Shown: positions 13,462-21,433 of the stretch, one piece after another
Numbering within the stretch: the stretch's first letter is position 1
Layout: each line of letters starts with the position of its first letter
NCBI RefSeq assembly: GCF_000333955.1
Contig: NZ_CAPS01000094.1
Coordinates: 1-59,265 of the forward strand
DNA: 59,265 nt
Source: Rhodococcus sp. AW25M09
Lineage (GTDB): Bacteria; Actinomycetota; Actinomycetes; Mycobacteriales; Mycobacteriaceae
Reading direction: 5' to 3'
Notes under the pieces: generated by a model
What the model was told of the DNA's origin: nothing
Database searches by the model: none
The model's input: only the letters and a program-made list of their open reading frames with translations
Made by a program: the position numbers and the translations under genes

Positions 13462-14556
13462 CTACCCGTTGTGTGGGACATCAATAGCTGACACAACATC
13501 TGTGTCGTGCGCCTTTTGCACCCCTCCAGGGGTGCAAAAGGCGCACGACGTGGGGACGCCATCCCACCCCTCACGCCGCAGAACCCGTGCCACGTCTGTC
13601 GCCACACCGCACGGATCGCTGCTGACTTCTTCGTACCCGAAGACGAGACGGGCACGGCCGGCGAGCTCCGCCGCGTTGTCGCGTCGCCGATCCCGAAAAG
13701 CGATCTCGCGCATCGAATGAAAGCGGCGACCGTCCAGACGCACCGTCAACGTTCGTGACGCGAGTCGATAGACGACGTCCTCGTAGAGACTGCGTCCATC
13801 GACCTGGACCACACTCTGCCGCTCGGCAACCGGAAGCCCGTGAGCTGCTTCGACGTTGGTTGCGTATTCGAGCTCGAGAACCGACTGAACTCCAGTCGCA
13901 AGCAGATCGATGGCCTTTCCGAGCACCGTGCAGTACCGGTACGGCCGTCGGACAGCGATCTGCTCCCGCAGGTCGGTCAGCCGGATTCTGCGATCGGTCA
14001 CCGACGACACCAGACTCGCGAAAGCCTGCTTGGGCGTCGGTTCGGACACCGCGAGATCGATTGCTGTGTCCACCAACGTCGTGCGCGGCATGTCGCCGGG
14101 TACCCCGATATGCCGGTGTGCGCGGGATCGATGCACGAGGACGCCGGGATGAAGCGACGATCCGATACCCGCCGTCAGCCGTGCCCCGACAGCAGGGGCA
14201 GTGCGCGTCGAAGACCGTTGGTTACGTGCCGACTTCCCGTATGGCACAGTCACATGGATTGCAGCTGTGGGATCCGGTTGCCGAAAACCCCACTCCTCGG
14301 CCGCGGACCGGTGGCTCAGCATTGCGTGTCCACCTCCGTACAGAAGTGCTGCCATCAGAATCCGTTCGCGCGTCAACGGCCCGGTGAAGATGGAGTAGAC
14401 GCCCCTGAGCACGGCAATCCACGCGCCACTCGCCACCAGTTTGCGAACACGACTTCTGCTGTACCCCAACTCCGAGACCTGCGACTGCGTGAACAGCCCC
14501 CGCTGCGTATCGATGAGAACCTGCAGTTCTCGATCGTCCCCCCGACCATGTTCCAT
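13462..14556 (-). CDS. Orphan AbiEi-type antitoxin-domain protein with endonuclease-like C-terminus
   Basis: 364 residues. The N-terminus (LIDTQRGLFTQSQVSELGYS, then VRKLVASGAWIAVLRGVYSI) is the winged-helix AbiEi antitoxin domain. The C-terminal part resembles the VSR/DUF559 restriction-like fold (YEDVVYRL, VRLDGRRFH, RRRDNAAE, LVFGYEEV). Where related proteins usually read ELDG this one has RLDG, so nuclease activity is doubtful. No AbiEii nucleotidyltransferase toxin gene is near. The last ~30 codons run through a perfect 46-bp palindrome (13504-13549), giving a C-terminus SCAFCTPGGVQKAHD unlike the family. ATG 14556 with AGGATG 9 nt upstream. The gene splits nrdE from nrdF and looks inserted. 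Confidence 0.75.
   Translation of the reverse strand: MEHGRGDDRELQVLIDTQRGLFTQSQVSELGYSRSRVRKLVASGAWIAVLRGVYSIFTGPLTRERILMAALLYGGGHAMLSHRSAAEEWGFRQPDPTAAIHVTVPYGKSARNQRSSTRTAPAVGARLTAGIGSSLHPGVLVHRSRAHRHIGVPGDMPRTTLVDTAIDLAVSEPTPKQAFASLVSSVTDRRIRLTDLREQIAVRRPYRYCTVLGKAIDLLATGVQSVLELEYATNVEAAHGLPVAERQSVVQVDGRSLYEDVVYRLASRTLTVRLDGRRFHSMREIAFRDRRRDNAAELAGRARLVFGYEEVSSDPCGVATDVARVLRREGWDGVPTSCAFCTPGGVQKAHDTDVVSAIDVPHNG
13504..13549. repeat. Perfect 46-bp palindrome, copy A (inside AbiEi-type gene 3' end)
   Basis: 22-bp arms beginning GTCGTGCGCCTTTTGCACCC and separated by CC, with no mismatch. It lies in frame within the C-terminal codons of the AbiEi-type gene. A second copy is at 14594-14637, same sequence and orientation-neutral, just before the gene's start and after nrdE. 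Could serve as a terminator hairpin, a REP-like element or the edge of an inserted cassette. Confidence 0.95.
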
Positions 14557-14593
14557 GGACGGTCATCCTGCCCAGCGGGTACGACACCTTTTG

Positions 14594-14637
14594 TCGTGCG
14601 CCTTTTGCACCCCTCCAGGGGTGCAAAAGGCGCACGA
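14594..14637. repeat. Perfect 44-bp palindrome, copy B (3' of nrdE, 5' of AbiEi-type gene)
   Basis: 21-bp arms identical to copy A, loop CC. It begins 10 nt after the nrdE stop, so in this position it can act as the nrdE transcription terminator, though the bases after it (ACAAAAGG on the minus strand) are not a U-tract. The AbiEi-type start codon is 38 nt beyond it. Confidence 0.95.
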
Positions 14638-14647
14638 GGGCGCAGCC

Positions 14648-16813
14648 CTACAGCATGCAGGAGACGCAGCCCTCGACCTCGGTGCCCTCGAGCGCCAACT
14701 GACGCAGGCGGATGTAGTACAGCGTCTTGATGCCCTTGCGCCATGCGTAGATCTGCGCGCGGTTGATGTCGCGAGTGGTGGCGGTGTCCTTGAAGAACAA
14801 CGTCAACGACAGGCCCTGATCGACGTGTTGCGTTGCGGCAGCGTAGGTGTCGATGATCTTTTCGTACCCGATCTCGTACGCGTCCTGGTAGAAATCCAGG
14901 TTGTCGTTGTCGAGGTACGGTGCCGGGTAGTAGACGCGCCCGATCTTGCCTTCCTTGCGAATCTCGATCTTCGACGCCACCGGGTGAATCGACGAGGTGG
15001 AGTTGTTGATGTACGAGATGGAGCCGGTCGGCGGGACGGCCTGCAGGTTCTGGTTGTAGATTCCGTGCTCTTGCACCGAGGCCTTCAACGCAACCCAATC
15101 CGCCTGCGTGGGGATGGATACGCCGGAATCGGCGAACAGCTTGGCGACCTTCGGTGTCGACGGCTCCCAGACCTGGTCGGTGTACTTGTCGAAGAACTCA
15201 CCCGACGCGTACTTGGAGTCGGGGAATCCCTTGAAGTACTGGCCGCGCGCCTTCGCCAGCTGGTTCGACGCCTGGATCGCGTGGAACACCACGGTGTAGA
15301 AGTAGATGTTCGTGAAGTCGATTCCCTCGGTCGATCCGTAGTGGATGCGCTCGCGTGCGAGGTAACCGTGCAGGTTCATCTGCCCCAGACCGATCGCGTG
15401 AGAATCGTTGTTGCCCTGCTCGATCGACGGCACCGAGAAGATGTGCGTCTGGTCGGACACGGCGGTGAGACCGCGGATGGCCACGGCGATGGTCTTCCCG
15501 AAATCGGGCGAGTCCATCGTCTTGGCGATGTTCAGCGAGCCCAGGTTGCACGAGATGTCCTTGCCGACATGGCTGTAGGAGAGGTCGTCGTTGAACGTGG
15601 ACGGCGTCGAGACCTGGAGGATCTCCGAGCACAGGTTCGAGTGAGTGATCTTGCCCTTCACCGGATTCGCGCGATTGACGGTGTCTTCGTACATGATGTA
15701 CGGGTAGCCGGACTCGAACTGCAACTCGGCGAGAGTCTGGAAGAACTCACGCGACTTGATCTTGGTCTTGCGGATCCGCTTGTCGTCGACCATCTCGTAG
15801 TACTTCTCGGAGACGTTGATGTCGGCGAACGGCACGCCGTAGATGCGTTCGACGTCGTACGGCGAGAACAGGTACATGTCCTCGTTCTTCTTGGCCAGCT
15901 CGAACGTGATGTCCGGGATGACGATTCCGAGCGAGAGCGTCTTGATGCGGATCTTCTCGTCCGCGTTCTCACGCTTGGTGTCGAGGAACTTGTAGACATC
16001 GGGGTGATGGGCATGCAGGTAGACCGCGCCCGCACCCTGACGGGCACCGAGCTGATTGGCGTACGAGAACGAATCCTCGAGCAGCTTCATGATCGGGATG
16101 ACACCCGAGGACTGGTTCTCGATGCGCTTGATGGGCGCACCGGCTTCACGAATGTTGCTCAGCAACAACGCAACTCCGCCGCCGCGCTTGGACAGCTGCA
16201 GCGCCGAGTTGATGGACCGGCCGATGGACTCCATGTTGTCCTCGATACGCAGCAGGAAGCAGGACACGGGCTCACCGCGCTGCTTCTTGCCGGAGTTGAG
16301 GAAGGTGGGTGTCGCGGGCTGGAACCGGCCGGCGATGATCTCGTCGACGAGATCGGTGGCCAGGGCCTCGTCGCCGGCCGCGAGCGTCAGCGCGACCATG
16401 CACACCCGGTCTTCGAAGCGCTCGAGGTAGCGCTTGCCGTCGAACGTCTTGAGCGTGTACGAGGTGTAGTACTTGAACGCACCGAGGAACGTGGGGAATC
16501 GGAACTTCTTCGAGTACGCATGATCGATCAGGAACTTGACGAACTCGCGTGAGTACTGATCCAGCACCTCGGGTTCGTAGTAGTTCTCCTCGACGAGGTA
16601 GTCCAGCTTCTCGTCCAGATCGTGGAAGAACACGGTGTTCTGATTGACGTGCTGCAGGAAGTACTGATTCGCAGCCTCACGGTCCTTCTCGAACTGGATC
16701 TCGCCGTTGGGGCCGTACAGATTGAGCATCGCATTGAGCGCGTGGTAATCCATGTCGCCGTCGCCGTGGGCGGTGGTGGGTACTGGTGCTGCGTCGGTGA
16801 TGGTCGGTGCCAC
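14648..16813 (-). CDS. nrdE: Class Ib ribonucleotide reductase large subunit
   Basis: 721 residues; catalytic alpha subunit that reduces NDPs to dNDPs in the cytosol. Visible elements are the substrate-site Cys in [10 protein letters not shown], the active-site loop SNLCSEILQ with radical Cys and Glu, the second redox Cys in [13 protein letters not shown], the two radical-transfer Tyr in [10 protein letters not shown], and the C-terminal thiol pair GCVSCML. GTG 16813 has AGGAGC 8 nt upstream; upstream in-frame codons would run into nrdI. Follows nrdI by 35 nt. Electrons come from NrdH and the radical from NrdF. Confidence 0.96.
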   Translation of the reverse strand: MAPTITDAAPVPTTAHGDGDMDYHALNAMLNLYGPNGEIQFEKDREAANQYFLQHVNQNTVFFHDLDEKLDYLVEENYYEPEVLDQYSREFVKFLIDHAYSKKFRFPTFLGAFKYYTSYTLKTFDGKRYLERFEDRVCMVALTLAAGDEALATDLVDEIIAGRFQPATPTFLNSGKKQRGEPVSCFLLRIEDNMESIGRSINSALQLSKRGGGVALLLSNIREAGAPIKRIENQSSGVIPIMKLLEDSFSYANQLGARQGAGAVYLHAHHPDVYKFLDTKRENADEKIRIKTLSLGIVIPDITFELAKKNEDMYLFSPYDVERIYGVPFADINVSEKYYEMVDDKRIRKTKIKSREFFQTLAELQFESGYPYIMYEDTVNRANPVKGKITHSNLCSEILQVSTPSTFNDDLSYSHVGKDISCNLGSLNIAKTMDSPDFGKTIAVAIRGLTAVSDQTHIFSVPSIEQGNNDSHAIGLGQMNLHGYLARERIHYGSTEGIDFTNIYFYTVVFHAIQASNQLAKARGQYFKGFPDSKYASGEFFDKYTDQVWEPSTPKVAKLFADSGVSIPTQADWVALKASVQEHGIYNQNLQAVPPTGSISYINNSTSSIHPVASKIEIRKEGKIGRVYYPAPYLDNDNLDFYQDAYEIGYEKIIDTYAAATQHVDQGLSLTLFFKDTATTRDINRAQIYAWRKGIKTLYYIRLRQLALEGTEVEGCVSCML

Positions 16814-16848
16814 GGCGAATGCTCCTAATGTTGCCTGGTGTGTTTGCG

Positions 16849-17310
16849 CTAGTGAGTGTGGGCGGCGCGACGAACCTCGCGCTCCCAGAAATCTTCGAGT
16901 CCCTCGCGTACCCGAACAACGTCCTCGGGAGTGCCCATCAACTCGAACCGGTACAGGTACGGGACTGCACATTTCTGCGAGATGACATCTCCCGCAAAAC
17001 AGAACGAATCACCGAAGTTGGTGTTTCCGGCAGCGATGACCGCTCGTATCAACGACCGATTGTGCTTGTCGTTGAGAAACTTGATCACTCGCTTGGGGAC
17101 GTAATTGGTGTCGCGCCCGGTGTAGGTGGCCCCTCCCCCGTACGTCGGCACGATCAGAACGTAAGGGGAGTCGACACGAAACGTGGCGTCGGGATCACGA
17201 AGCGGTATGCGTGTTGCGGGAATGTCCAGCTTCGAGACGAAACGATGTGTGTTCTCGGATGCGCTGGAGAAATACACCAGTGAGTTGGAGGACTGCGGCT
17301 GCGAACTCAC
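16849..17310 (-). CDS. nrdI: Flavodoxin-like NrdI protein
   Basis: 153 residues; FMN protein that supplies the oxidant used to assemble the Mn2-Tyr cofactor of NrdF. The N-terminal flavodoxin-like strand [15 protein letters not shown] holds the phosphate-binding loop, and [12 protein letters not shown] and [16 protein letters not shown] form the flavin-contact loops characteristic of NrdI. GTG start. It lies between nrdH and nrdE, the standard nrdHIEF order. Its gene ends 35 nt before nrdE. Confidence 0.95.
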   Translation of the reverse strand: MSSQPQSSNSLVYFSSASENTHRFVSKLDIPATRIPLRDPDATFRVDSPYVLIVPTYGGGATYTGRDTNYVPKRVIKFLNDKHNRSLIRAVIAAGNTNFGDSFCFAGDVISQKCAVPYLYRFELMGTPEDVVRVREGLEDFWEREVRRAAHTH

Positions 17311-17334
17311 CGCTCACTCACTTTCTCGTTCTGT

Positions 17335-17568
17335 TCAAGCGGCGTTCACGGCGAGGGTCTTGATGCGATCCGGACGGAAGCCGGACCAGTGATCTTCGCC
17401 TGCGACGACAACTGGAGCCTGCAGGTAGCCCAGCGCCATGACGTAGTCACGCGCCTCTGGATCCTGCGAGATGTCGACGACGGAGTACTCGATGCCCGCT
17501 TTGTCGAGAGCGCGGTAGGTGGCATTGCACTGAACGCAGGCGGGCTTGGTGTAAACGGTGATGCTCAT
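17335..17568 (-). CDS. nrdH: NrdH-redoxin
   Basis: 77-residue glutaredoxin-like protein that behaves like thioredoxin and reduces NrdE. Redox motif CVQC near residue 11 (YTKPACVQCNATYRAL) and the C-terminal GFRPDRIKTL typical of NrdH. ATG with AGAGGGA 6 nt upstream. First gene of the nrdHIE transcript; nrdI starts 24 nt downstream. The candidate NrdR box lies about 150 nt upstream. Confidence 0.96.
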   Translation of the reverse strand: MSITVYTKPACVQCNATYRALDKAGIEYSVVDISQDPEARDYVMALGYLQAPVVVAGEDHWSGFRPDRIKTLAVNAA

Positions 17569-17712
17569 GGTGTCCCTCTTTCCGTTGTCGCCATCGGGTG
17601 CACCGACGGCGACCGATGTGCTCTGCGTGCGGCACCGAGAACATCTCCCGCTCAGGGCGACTTCGACCTGCTCGAACCCGTATTCTCAGGTTCTTCGAGT
17701 TGTGGTCTCTCG

Positions 17713-17775
17713 GTCGGACAAACACTACACCTAGTGTCCGACATCTGACTACAACACGAGATGTTGCGAACAACA
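17713..17775 (-). promoter_or_regulatory. Candidate NrdR-box region of the nrdHIE operon
   Basis: ACACTACACCTAGTGT (17722-17737) fits the 16-bp palindromic NrdR box (consensus acaCwAtATaTwGtgt). It is nested in a wider inverted repeat GTCGGACA (17713-17720) / TGTCCGAC (17735-17742). Further upstream, overlapping repeats CAACA-N5-TGTTG (17752-17766) and TGTTG-CGAA-CAACA (17762-17775) sit about where a second NrdR box is expected (31 bp away), but match it poorly. NrdR represses nrd genes when dATP is plentiful. The remainder of the ~400-nt gap (17569-17975) holds no gene I can support. Confidence 0.6.
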
Positions 17776-17925
17776 TCCATGGTATTCGCTGGTCACGGCG
17801 CTGAGCGCCGGGACAAATCCAGCCGCTTCGGCGTGTCGCACGTCACATCGTCGACGTGTTGTCGATCACAACCGGGGGCAGCGGCCACAGTGACGCCCCC
17901 CAGCGACCGGTCACGCGCACGACGA

Positions 17926-17954
17926 GGGCCCCCGGACAATTGTCCGAGGGCCCC
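17926..17954 (-). terminator. Hairpin downstream of rpmJ
   Basis: Inverted repeat with GGGCCC outer pairs and a GGACAA/TTGTCC inner stem, 22 nt past the rpmJ stop on the minus strand. GC-rich, no U-tract. Confidence 0.65.
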
Positions 17955-17975
17955 ACATCGTGGACAGTGCGAACG

Positions 17976-18098
17976 TCAGCGCTGTCGCGCCTTGAATCGC
18001 GGCTCCTTCTTGTTGATCACGAACACGGTGCCGTGGCGACGTACCACCTGTGCGCCGGGCTTGCTCTTGAGCGATTTCAGAGAGTTTCTCACCTTCAT
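17976..18098 (-). CDS. rpmJ: 50S ribosomal protein L36, zinc-independent (C-minus) form
   Basis: 40 residues starting [20 protein letters not shown] and ending [12 protein letters not shown], a clear L36. The CxxC/CxxxxH zinc-binding residues of standard L36 are absent: there is no cysteine at all. In actinobacteria such C-minus paralogues replace zinc-containing ribosomal proteins under zinc limitation and are usually repressed by Zur. A Zur-like site lies 15 nt upstream of the start (18113-18127), which supports that. ATG 18098. It lies 43 nt after an FMN-reductase gene on the same strand. Confidence 0.92.
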   Translation of the reverse strand: MKVRNSLKSLKSKPGAQVVRRHGTVFVINKKEPRFKARQR

Positions 18099-18112
18099 GA
18101 GCTCAGGCTACA

Positions 18113-18127
18113 TGAAAACGATTACCG
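18113..18127 (-). promoter_or_regulatory. Candidate Zur box upstream of rpmJ
   Basis: TGAAAACGATTACCG; the left half is identical to the actinobacterial Zur consensus (TGAAAACGATTTTCA), the right half is degenerate. It sits between the FMN-reductase stop and the start of the zinc-free L36 gene, where a Zur operator would act. Confidence 0.55.
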
Positions 18128-18141
18128 ATACCATGGAGGTA

Positions 18142-18708
18142 TCAAGCACTGACGAGTTCGTTCGAGGCTTTGACCAACTCGGCCATCACGTGGCCGATCT
18201 CACCGGACACCTCGGTGTTCTCACGCGGGTGCGCCGAGCCGAACTTGTCCATGGTCCCGCCGATGGAGAGCTGAACGTCCTCGAGCACCGACCCACCGGC
18301 GATACGAACCGCCTTGCTCGTGTCCTCGTGTGCCCACTTGGCGCCGTTGCCACTGGGCGAAGCACTGATGACGACGACCGGCTTGCCCACCATGGCACCC
18401 GCACCGTACGGACGCGAGAGCCAGTCGATGGCGTTCTTCAACACGGCAGGAATGGTGCCGTTGTATTCGGGTGTGACCAGCAGCAGGGCCGACGCCTTGC
18501 CTGCCGCGGCCCGCAGATCGAGCGCGGACGCCGGTACGGATCCCTCCACGTCGATATCCTCGTTGTAGAAGGGGACATCTCCGAGGCCGTCGTACACCAC
18601 GACCTGGGCATCGGACGGTGCCACGGCCACAGCAGTCTCGGCGATCTGCTTGTTCACCGATTCGGCGCGCAGGCTTCCGACGAGAACGAGTACATGAGCG
18701 TCTGACAT
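18142..18708 (-). CDS. NAD(P)H-dependent FMN reductase family oxidoreductase
   Basis: 188-residue flavodoxin-fold protein. The FMN phosphate loop is GSLRAESVNKQIAE near the N-terminus and the family motif TPEYNGTIPAVLKNAIDWLS lies mid-protein, as in ChrR/YieF/ArsH-type quinone or chromate reductases. The physiological substrate is unknown. ATG with AAGGAAG 6 nt upstream. Divergent from a TetR regulator with a 12-bp palindrome (18769-18780) between them, so this is the likely TetR target. Confidence 0.88.
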   Translation of the reverse strand: MSDAHVLVLVGSLRAESVNKQIAETAVAVAPSDAQVVVYDGLGDVPFYNEDIDVEGSVPASALDLRAAAGKASALLLVTPEYNGTIPAVLKNAIDWLSRPYGAGAMVGKPVVVISASPSGNGAKWAHEDTSKAVRIAGGSVLEDVQLSIGGTMDKFGSAHPRENTEVSGEIGHVMAELVKASNELVSA

Positions 18709-18768
18709 GAGATCTTCCTTCGAAAGTTCGGATGACGTGATCGTCTGGTCAATTCATACCATCCAAAC

Positions 18769-18780
18769 GGACCATGGTCC
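18769..18780. promoter_or_regulatory. Candidate TetR operator (GGACCATGGTCC)
   Basis: Perfect 12-bp palindrome, within flanks AAAC/ATTT, located between the divergent FMN-reductase (start 18708) and tetR (start 18813) genes. The position and symmetry fit a TetR dimer site controlling both. Confidence 0.55.
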
Positions 18781-18812
18781 ATTTATGTTCCCAGCAGGGT
18801 AGGCTGTTTTCT

Positions 18813-19412
18813 GTGACCGGCCCCATGCTGCCCATTGCGGGCGAGGACTCCGAGCGATGCGACGCAGCGCGCAACCGCCGGCTACTGCTCGATGCCGCAA
18901 CGGAACTGGTGGCCACCGTCGGAGCCGACGCCATCACCATGGACGCAGTAGCGAACAGGGCAGGAGTGGGCAAGGGCACCGTGTTTCGCCGCTTCGGGAA
19001 CCGGGCCGGGCTGATGCGATCGCTGCTGGACCACACCGAACAGAAGTTGCAGCATTCCTTCATGTTCGGCGAACCGCCGCTCGGCCCGGGGGCCGATCCG
19101 ATCGACCGTCTCGTCGCCTTCGGTCGGGCGCGCCTCGAGTTCGTCAAGATTCAGGGCGAGGTGCTGCGCGCTGCCGAGACGTCGGCCGACGCTCGGTACT
19201 CGGCCCCGGCGCACATGGTGAACTTCACCCACGTGCTGTCGCTGCTCCGTGCCGCCGACCTGGACGGCGACCTTCCGCTGCTGACGCACTGGCTGCTCAC
19301 ACCACTGGAAGCCACCTTGGTATTGCACCAGTACCGCGATCTCGGAATGACGATGGATCGCCTGGCCGACGGCTGGGAAGATTTGGTACGCAGAGTAACT
19401 CGCGTTCGCTAG
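18813..19412 (+). CDS. TetR family transcriptional regulator
   Basis: 199 residues. The N-terminal helix-turn-helix is clear: LLLDAATELVATVGADAITM, then VANRAGVGKGTVFRRFGNRA. The C-terminal ligand domain is not similar to a regulator I can name. GTG 18813 with GGTAGG upstream is chosen; ATG 18825 is also possible, and upstream codons would enter the palindrome at 18769-18780. Probably represses the divergent FMN-reductase gene and itself; the inducer is unknown. Confidence 0.88.
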   Translation: MTGPMLPIAGEDSERCDAARNRRLLLDAATELVATVGADAITMDAVANRAGVGKGTVFRRFGNRAGLMRSLLDHTEQKLQHSFMFGEPPLGPGADPIDRLVAFGRARLEFVKIQGEVLRAAETSADARYSAPAHMVNFTHVLSLLRAADLDGDLPLLTHWLLTPLEATLVLHQYRDLGMTMDRLADGWEDLVRRVTRVR

Positions 19413-19422
19413 CCCGCCGGTT

Positions 19423-20217
19423 TCACAGCCTCTCGACTGCCACCGCAGCGGAGTGCAGCGCCGCGCCGTACGAACGGCCGTGCCCGGCAGCGTGGACGGC
19501 GAGTGGATGCAGCTGATGTAGCGGGGTGCGCTCGCGCCACCCTGCTACCAGCGGCCGCGAGGCCTCGTAGCCGTCGACGATCGCCTCCAGGTGTGGACAT
19601 CCGAACAGCGCCAACATCGCCAGGTCGGTTTCGCGGTGGCCGCCGTGCGCCGCCGGGTCGATCATCACCACACCCGCCTCGGTCCAGAACACGTTGCCGT
19701 TCCACAGGTCACCGTGAAGTCGGCTGGGCGGCTCCGCATCGTCGAATTCCCCGGCTGCAACTCGGCTGCAGGCCGATTCGACAACCGATGCCTCCGAATG
19801 CGTGATATTTCCGGCATCGACAGCGATTCGTAGAAATGGCAGCACCCGCTCGGCCGCATAGAACGCGCCCCACGTCTCGTGCACCGTACTGCTCATGGGC
19901 CGGGATCCGATGAACAGTCGACCCGCGAACGGCGCGCCATCGGAGCCGACCGGCGGTGCGCCGAATCCGACAGCTCCCGCAGTGTGCATCTCGGCCAGCA
20001 CACGCCCGAATCGTTCGGCCGCGGAGAGCGATGGACGGGCCGCAACGAGACGTTCGAGCTCGATGTACGTCGGCCCGCGTCCGAGAACTCGGACTACAGG
20101 GGCACCTGTCTCGCCGAGCCAGCCGAGCCCGGCCGCCTCGGCGGCGAAGAAGTCCGGGTGCGCCTCGGGGTTTCGTTTCACGAAAGTATCGGATGGTCCG
20201 CTCACGAACACCGACAC
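19423..20217 (-). CDS. Fructosamine kinase family protein
   Basis: 264 residues. Kinase-like fold with the family catalytic loop HGDLWNGN (168-175) and DPAAHGGHRETDLAML as the Mg-binding DxD-like segment; the N-terminal part GLGWLGETGAPVVRVLG also fits. These enzymes phosphorylate ketosamines formed by glycation, a deglycation repair step, but bacterial members vary. GTG start 20217. It converges with tetR (10 nt between stops) and is divergent from nadE with about 50 nt between starts. Confidence 0.85.
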   Translation of the reverse strand: MSVFVSGPSDTFVKRNPEAHPDFFAAEAAGLGWLGETGAPVVRVLGRGPTYIELERLVAARPSLSAAERFGRVLAEMHTAGAVGFGAPPVGSDGAPFAGRLFIGSRPMSSTVHETWGAFYAAERVLPFLRIAVDAGNITHSEASVVESACSRVAAGEFDDAEPPSRLHGDLWNGNVFWTEAGVVMIDPAAHGGHRETDLAMLALFGCPHLEAIVDGYEASRPLVAGWRERTPLHQLHPLAVHAAGHGRSYGAALHSAAVAVERL

Positions 20218-20270
20218 TACGACGGCGCGTGTGCGAGCCGCAGACCTGCACGCGTCATTAGGATGACGTG

Positions 20271-21116
20271 ATGGGACTCATCAACTCGGAACGTCGCACC
20301 GCAATCATGCGTGAGCTGGCTGTGCAGTCGACCATCGACCCGGTCACGGAGATCCGCCGGAGGGTGGACTTCCTGAAGGACTACCTGAAGTCGACTCCGG
20401 CCTCCGGATATGTGCTCGGTATCAGCGGCGGACAAGACAGCACACTCACCGGCAAGCTCTCCCAGCAGGCCGCAACCGAACTGCGAGCCGACGGCCACGA
20501 GGTCGAGTTCGTTGCCGTTCGGCTCCCCTACGGCGTGCAAGCCGACGAGGACGATGCGTCGATCGCGCTGCGGTTCATCGACCCCGACCGGACGGTGACG
20601 GTCGACATCAAGGCAGCCGCCGATGCCGCCGCAGCTGCAACGGCAGACGCGTTGGGCACCGCCGAAATGCGTGATTTCGTTCGAGGCAACGTCAAGGCCC
20701 GCCAGCGGATGGTCGCGCAGTACGCCATCGCCGGAGAGCTCGGGTACGTCGTCGTCGGCACCGACCACGCTGCCGAGGCCATCACCGGTTTCTTCACCAA
20801 ATTCGGCGACGGAGGTGTCGATCTGACTCCACTGACGGGCTTGAGCAAGCGTCAAGGGGCGGCATTGCTCCGTGAACTAGGTGCTCCGGAGAGCACGTGG
20901 CGAAAGGTTCCCACCGCCGATCTCGAAGACGATCGCCCGGCCCTACCCGACGAGGAAGCCCTCGGCGTGACGTACGAGCAGATCGACGACTATCTCGAGG
21001 GCAGAGAGGTCACCGACGACGTTGCCGAGAAGCTGGAGAAAATGTTCATGGCCACCCGCCACAAGCGCACCGTGCCGGTGACGCCGTTCGACGACTGGTG
21101 GAAAACCAGCCGCTGA
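20271..21116 (+). CDS. nadE: Ammonia-dependent NAD(+) synthetase
   Basis: 281 residues; converts deamido-NAD to NAD with ATP and ammonia. P-loop SGGQDST at 52-58, then [20 protein letters not shown] and the C-terminal [13 protein letters not shown] are diagnostic of the short NH3-dependent form with no glutaminase domain. ATG 20271 is preferred over the GTG directly before it because AGGA lies 7 nt upstream. Mycobacteria mostly use a long glutamine-dependent NadE, so the short enzyme is a difference from them. It converges with moaD. Confidence 0.95.
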   Translation: MGLINSERRTAIMRELAVQSTIDPVTEIRRRVDFLKDYLKSTPASGYVLGISGGQDSTLTGKLSQQAATELRADGHEVEFVAVRLPYGVQADEDDASIALRFIDPDRTVTVDIKAAADAAAAATADALGTAEMRDFVRGNVKARQRMVAQYAIAGELGYVVVGTDHAAEAITGFFTKFGDGGVDLTPLTGLSKRQGAALLRELGAPESTWRKVPTADLEDDRPALPDEEALGVTYEQIDDYLEGREVTDDVAEKLEKMFMATRHKRTVPVTPFDDWWKTSR

Positions 21117-21148
21117 GCTCGACGGCCGGTGGCTGAGCCGAACGTAGG

Positions 21149-21433
21149 TCAGCCGCCGGCGAACGGCGGCAAGACGTCTACCCTGCTCCCGATCGCACGG
21201 TCGAGATCGCGGGTGAGGTCGTCTCCGACCAGATAGGCCGACACTCGCAGGATCGGCTCCATCGGTGCACCGTGCCGAGACCGGATCAACTCACGCAGCT
21301 CCGCCAGAGTTGCTCCGGTCGGCACGGTGACGTACTCGGAGTCGCAACCCGATGCGTCCACGGCGGCGGCGAAGTACCGCACCTCGACCCGAGTCTGCGG
21401 CGCGGCGTCACCGCTCGCCTGCACGTCATCCAC
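21149..21433 (-). CDS. moaD: MoaD-like molybdopterin synthase sulfur carrier subunit
   Basis: 94-residue ubiquitin-fold protein of the ThiS/MoaD family ending in PPFAGG, whose C-terminal Gly-Gly is thiocarboxylated and delivers sulfur to the MoaE active site. GTG 21433 overlaps the moaA stop by 8 nt, so translation is coupled. The body reads [21 protein letters not shown] and [12 protein letters not shown]. Together with moaE (24856) it should form molybdopterin synthase. Confidence 0.85.
   Translation of the reverse strand: MDDVQASGDAAPQTRVEVRYFAAAVDASGCDSEYVTVPTGATLAELRELIRSRHGAPMEPILRVSAYLVGDDLTRDLDRAIGSRVDVLPPFAGG

Noticed and set aside
13504..14637. The two palindromes as a CRISPR array
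   Set aside because: Only two copies about 1.1 kb apart with a gene between; no spacers of regular length and no cas gene.
14441..16552. A 703-codon open frame on the plus strand opposite nrdE
   Set aside because: It is the antisense shadow of a confirmed, highly conserved gene; its translation is low-complexity Arg/Val/Asp-rich and has no start signal. Such frames are common in high-GC DNA.
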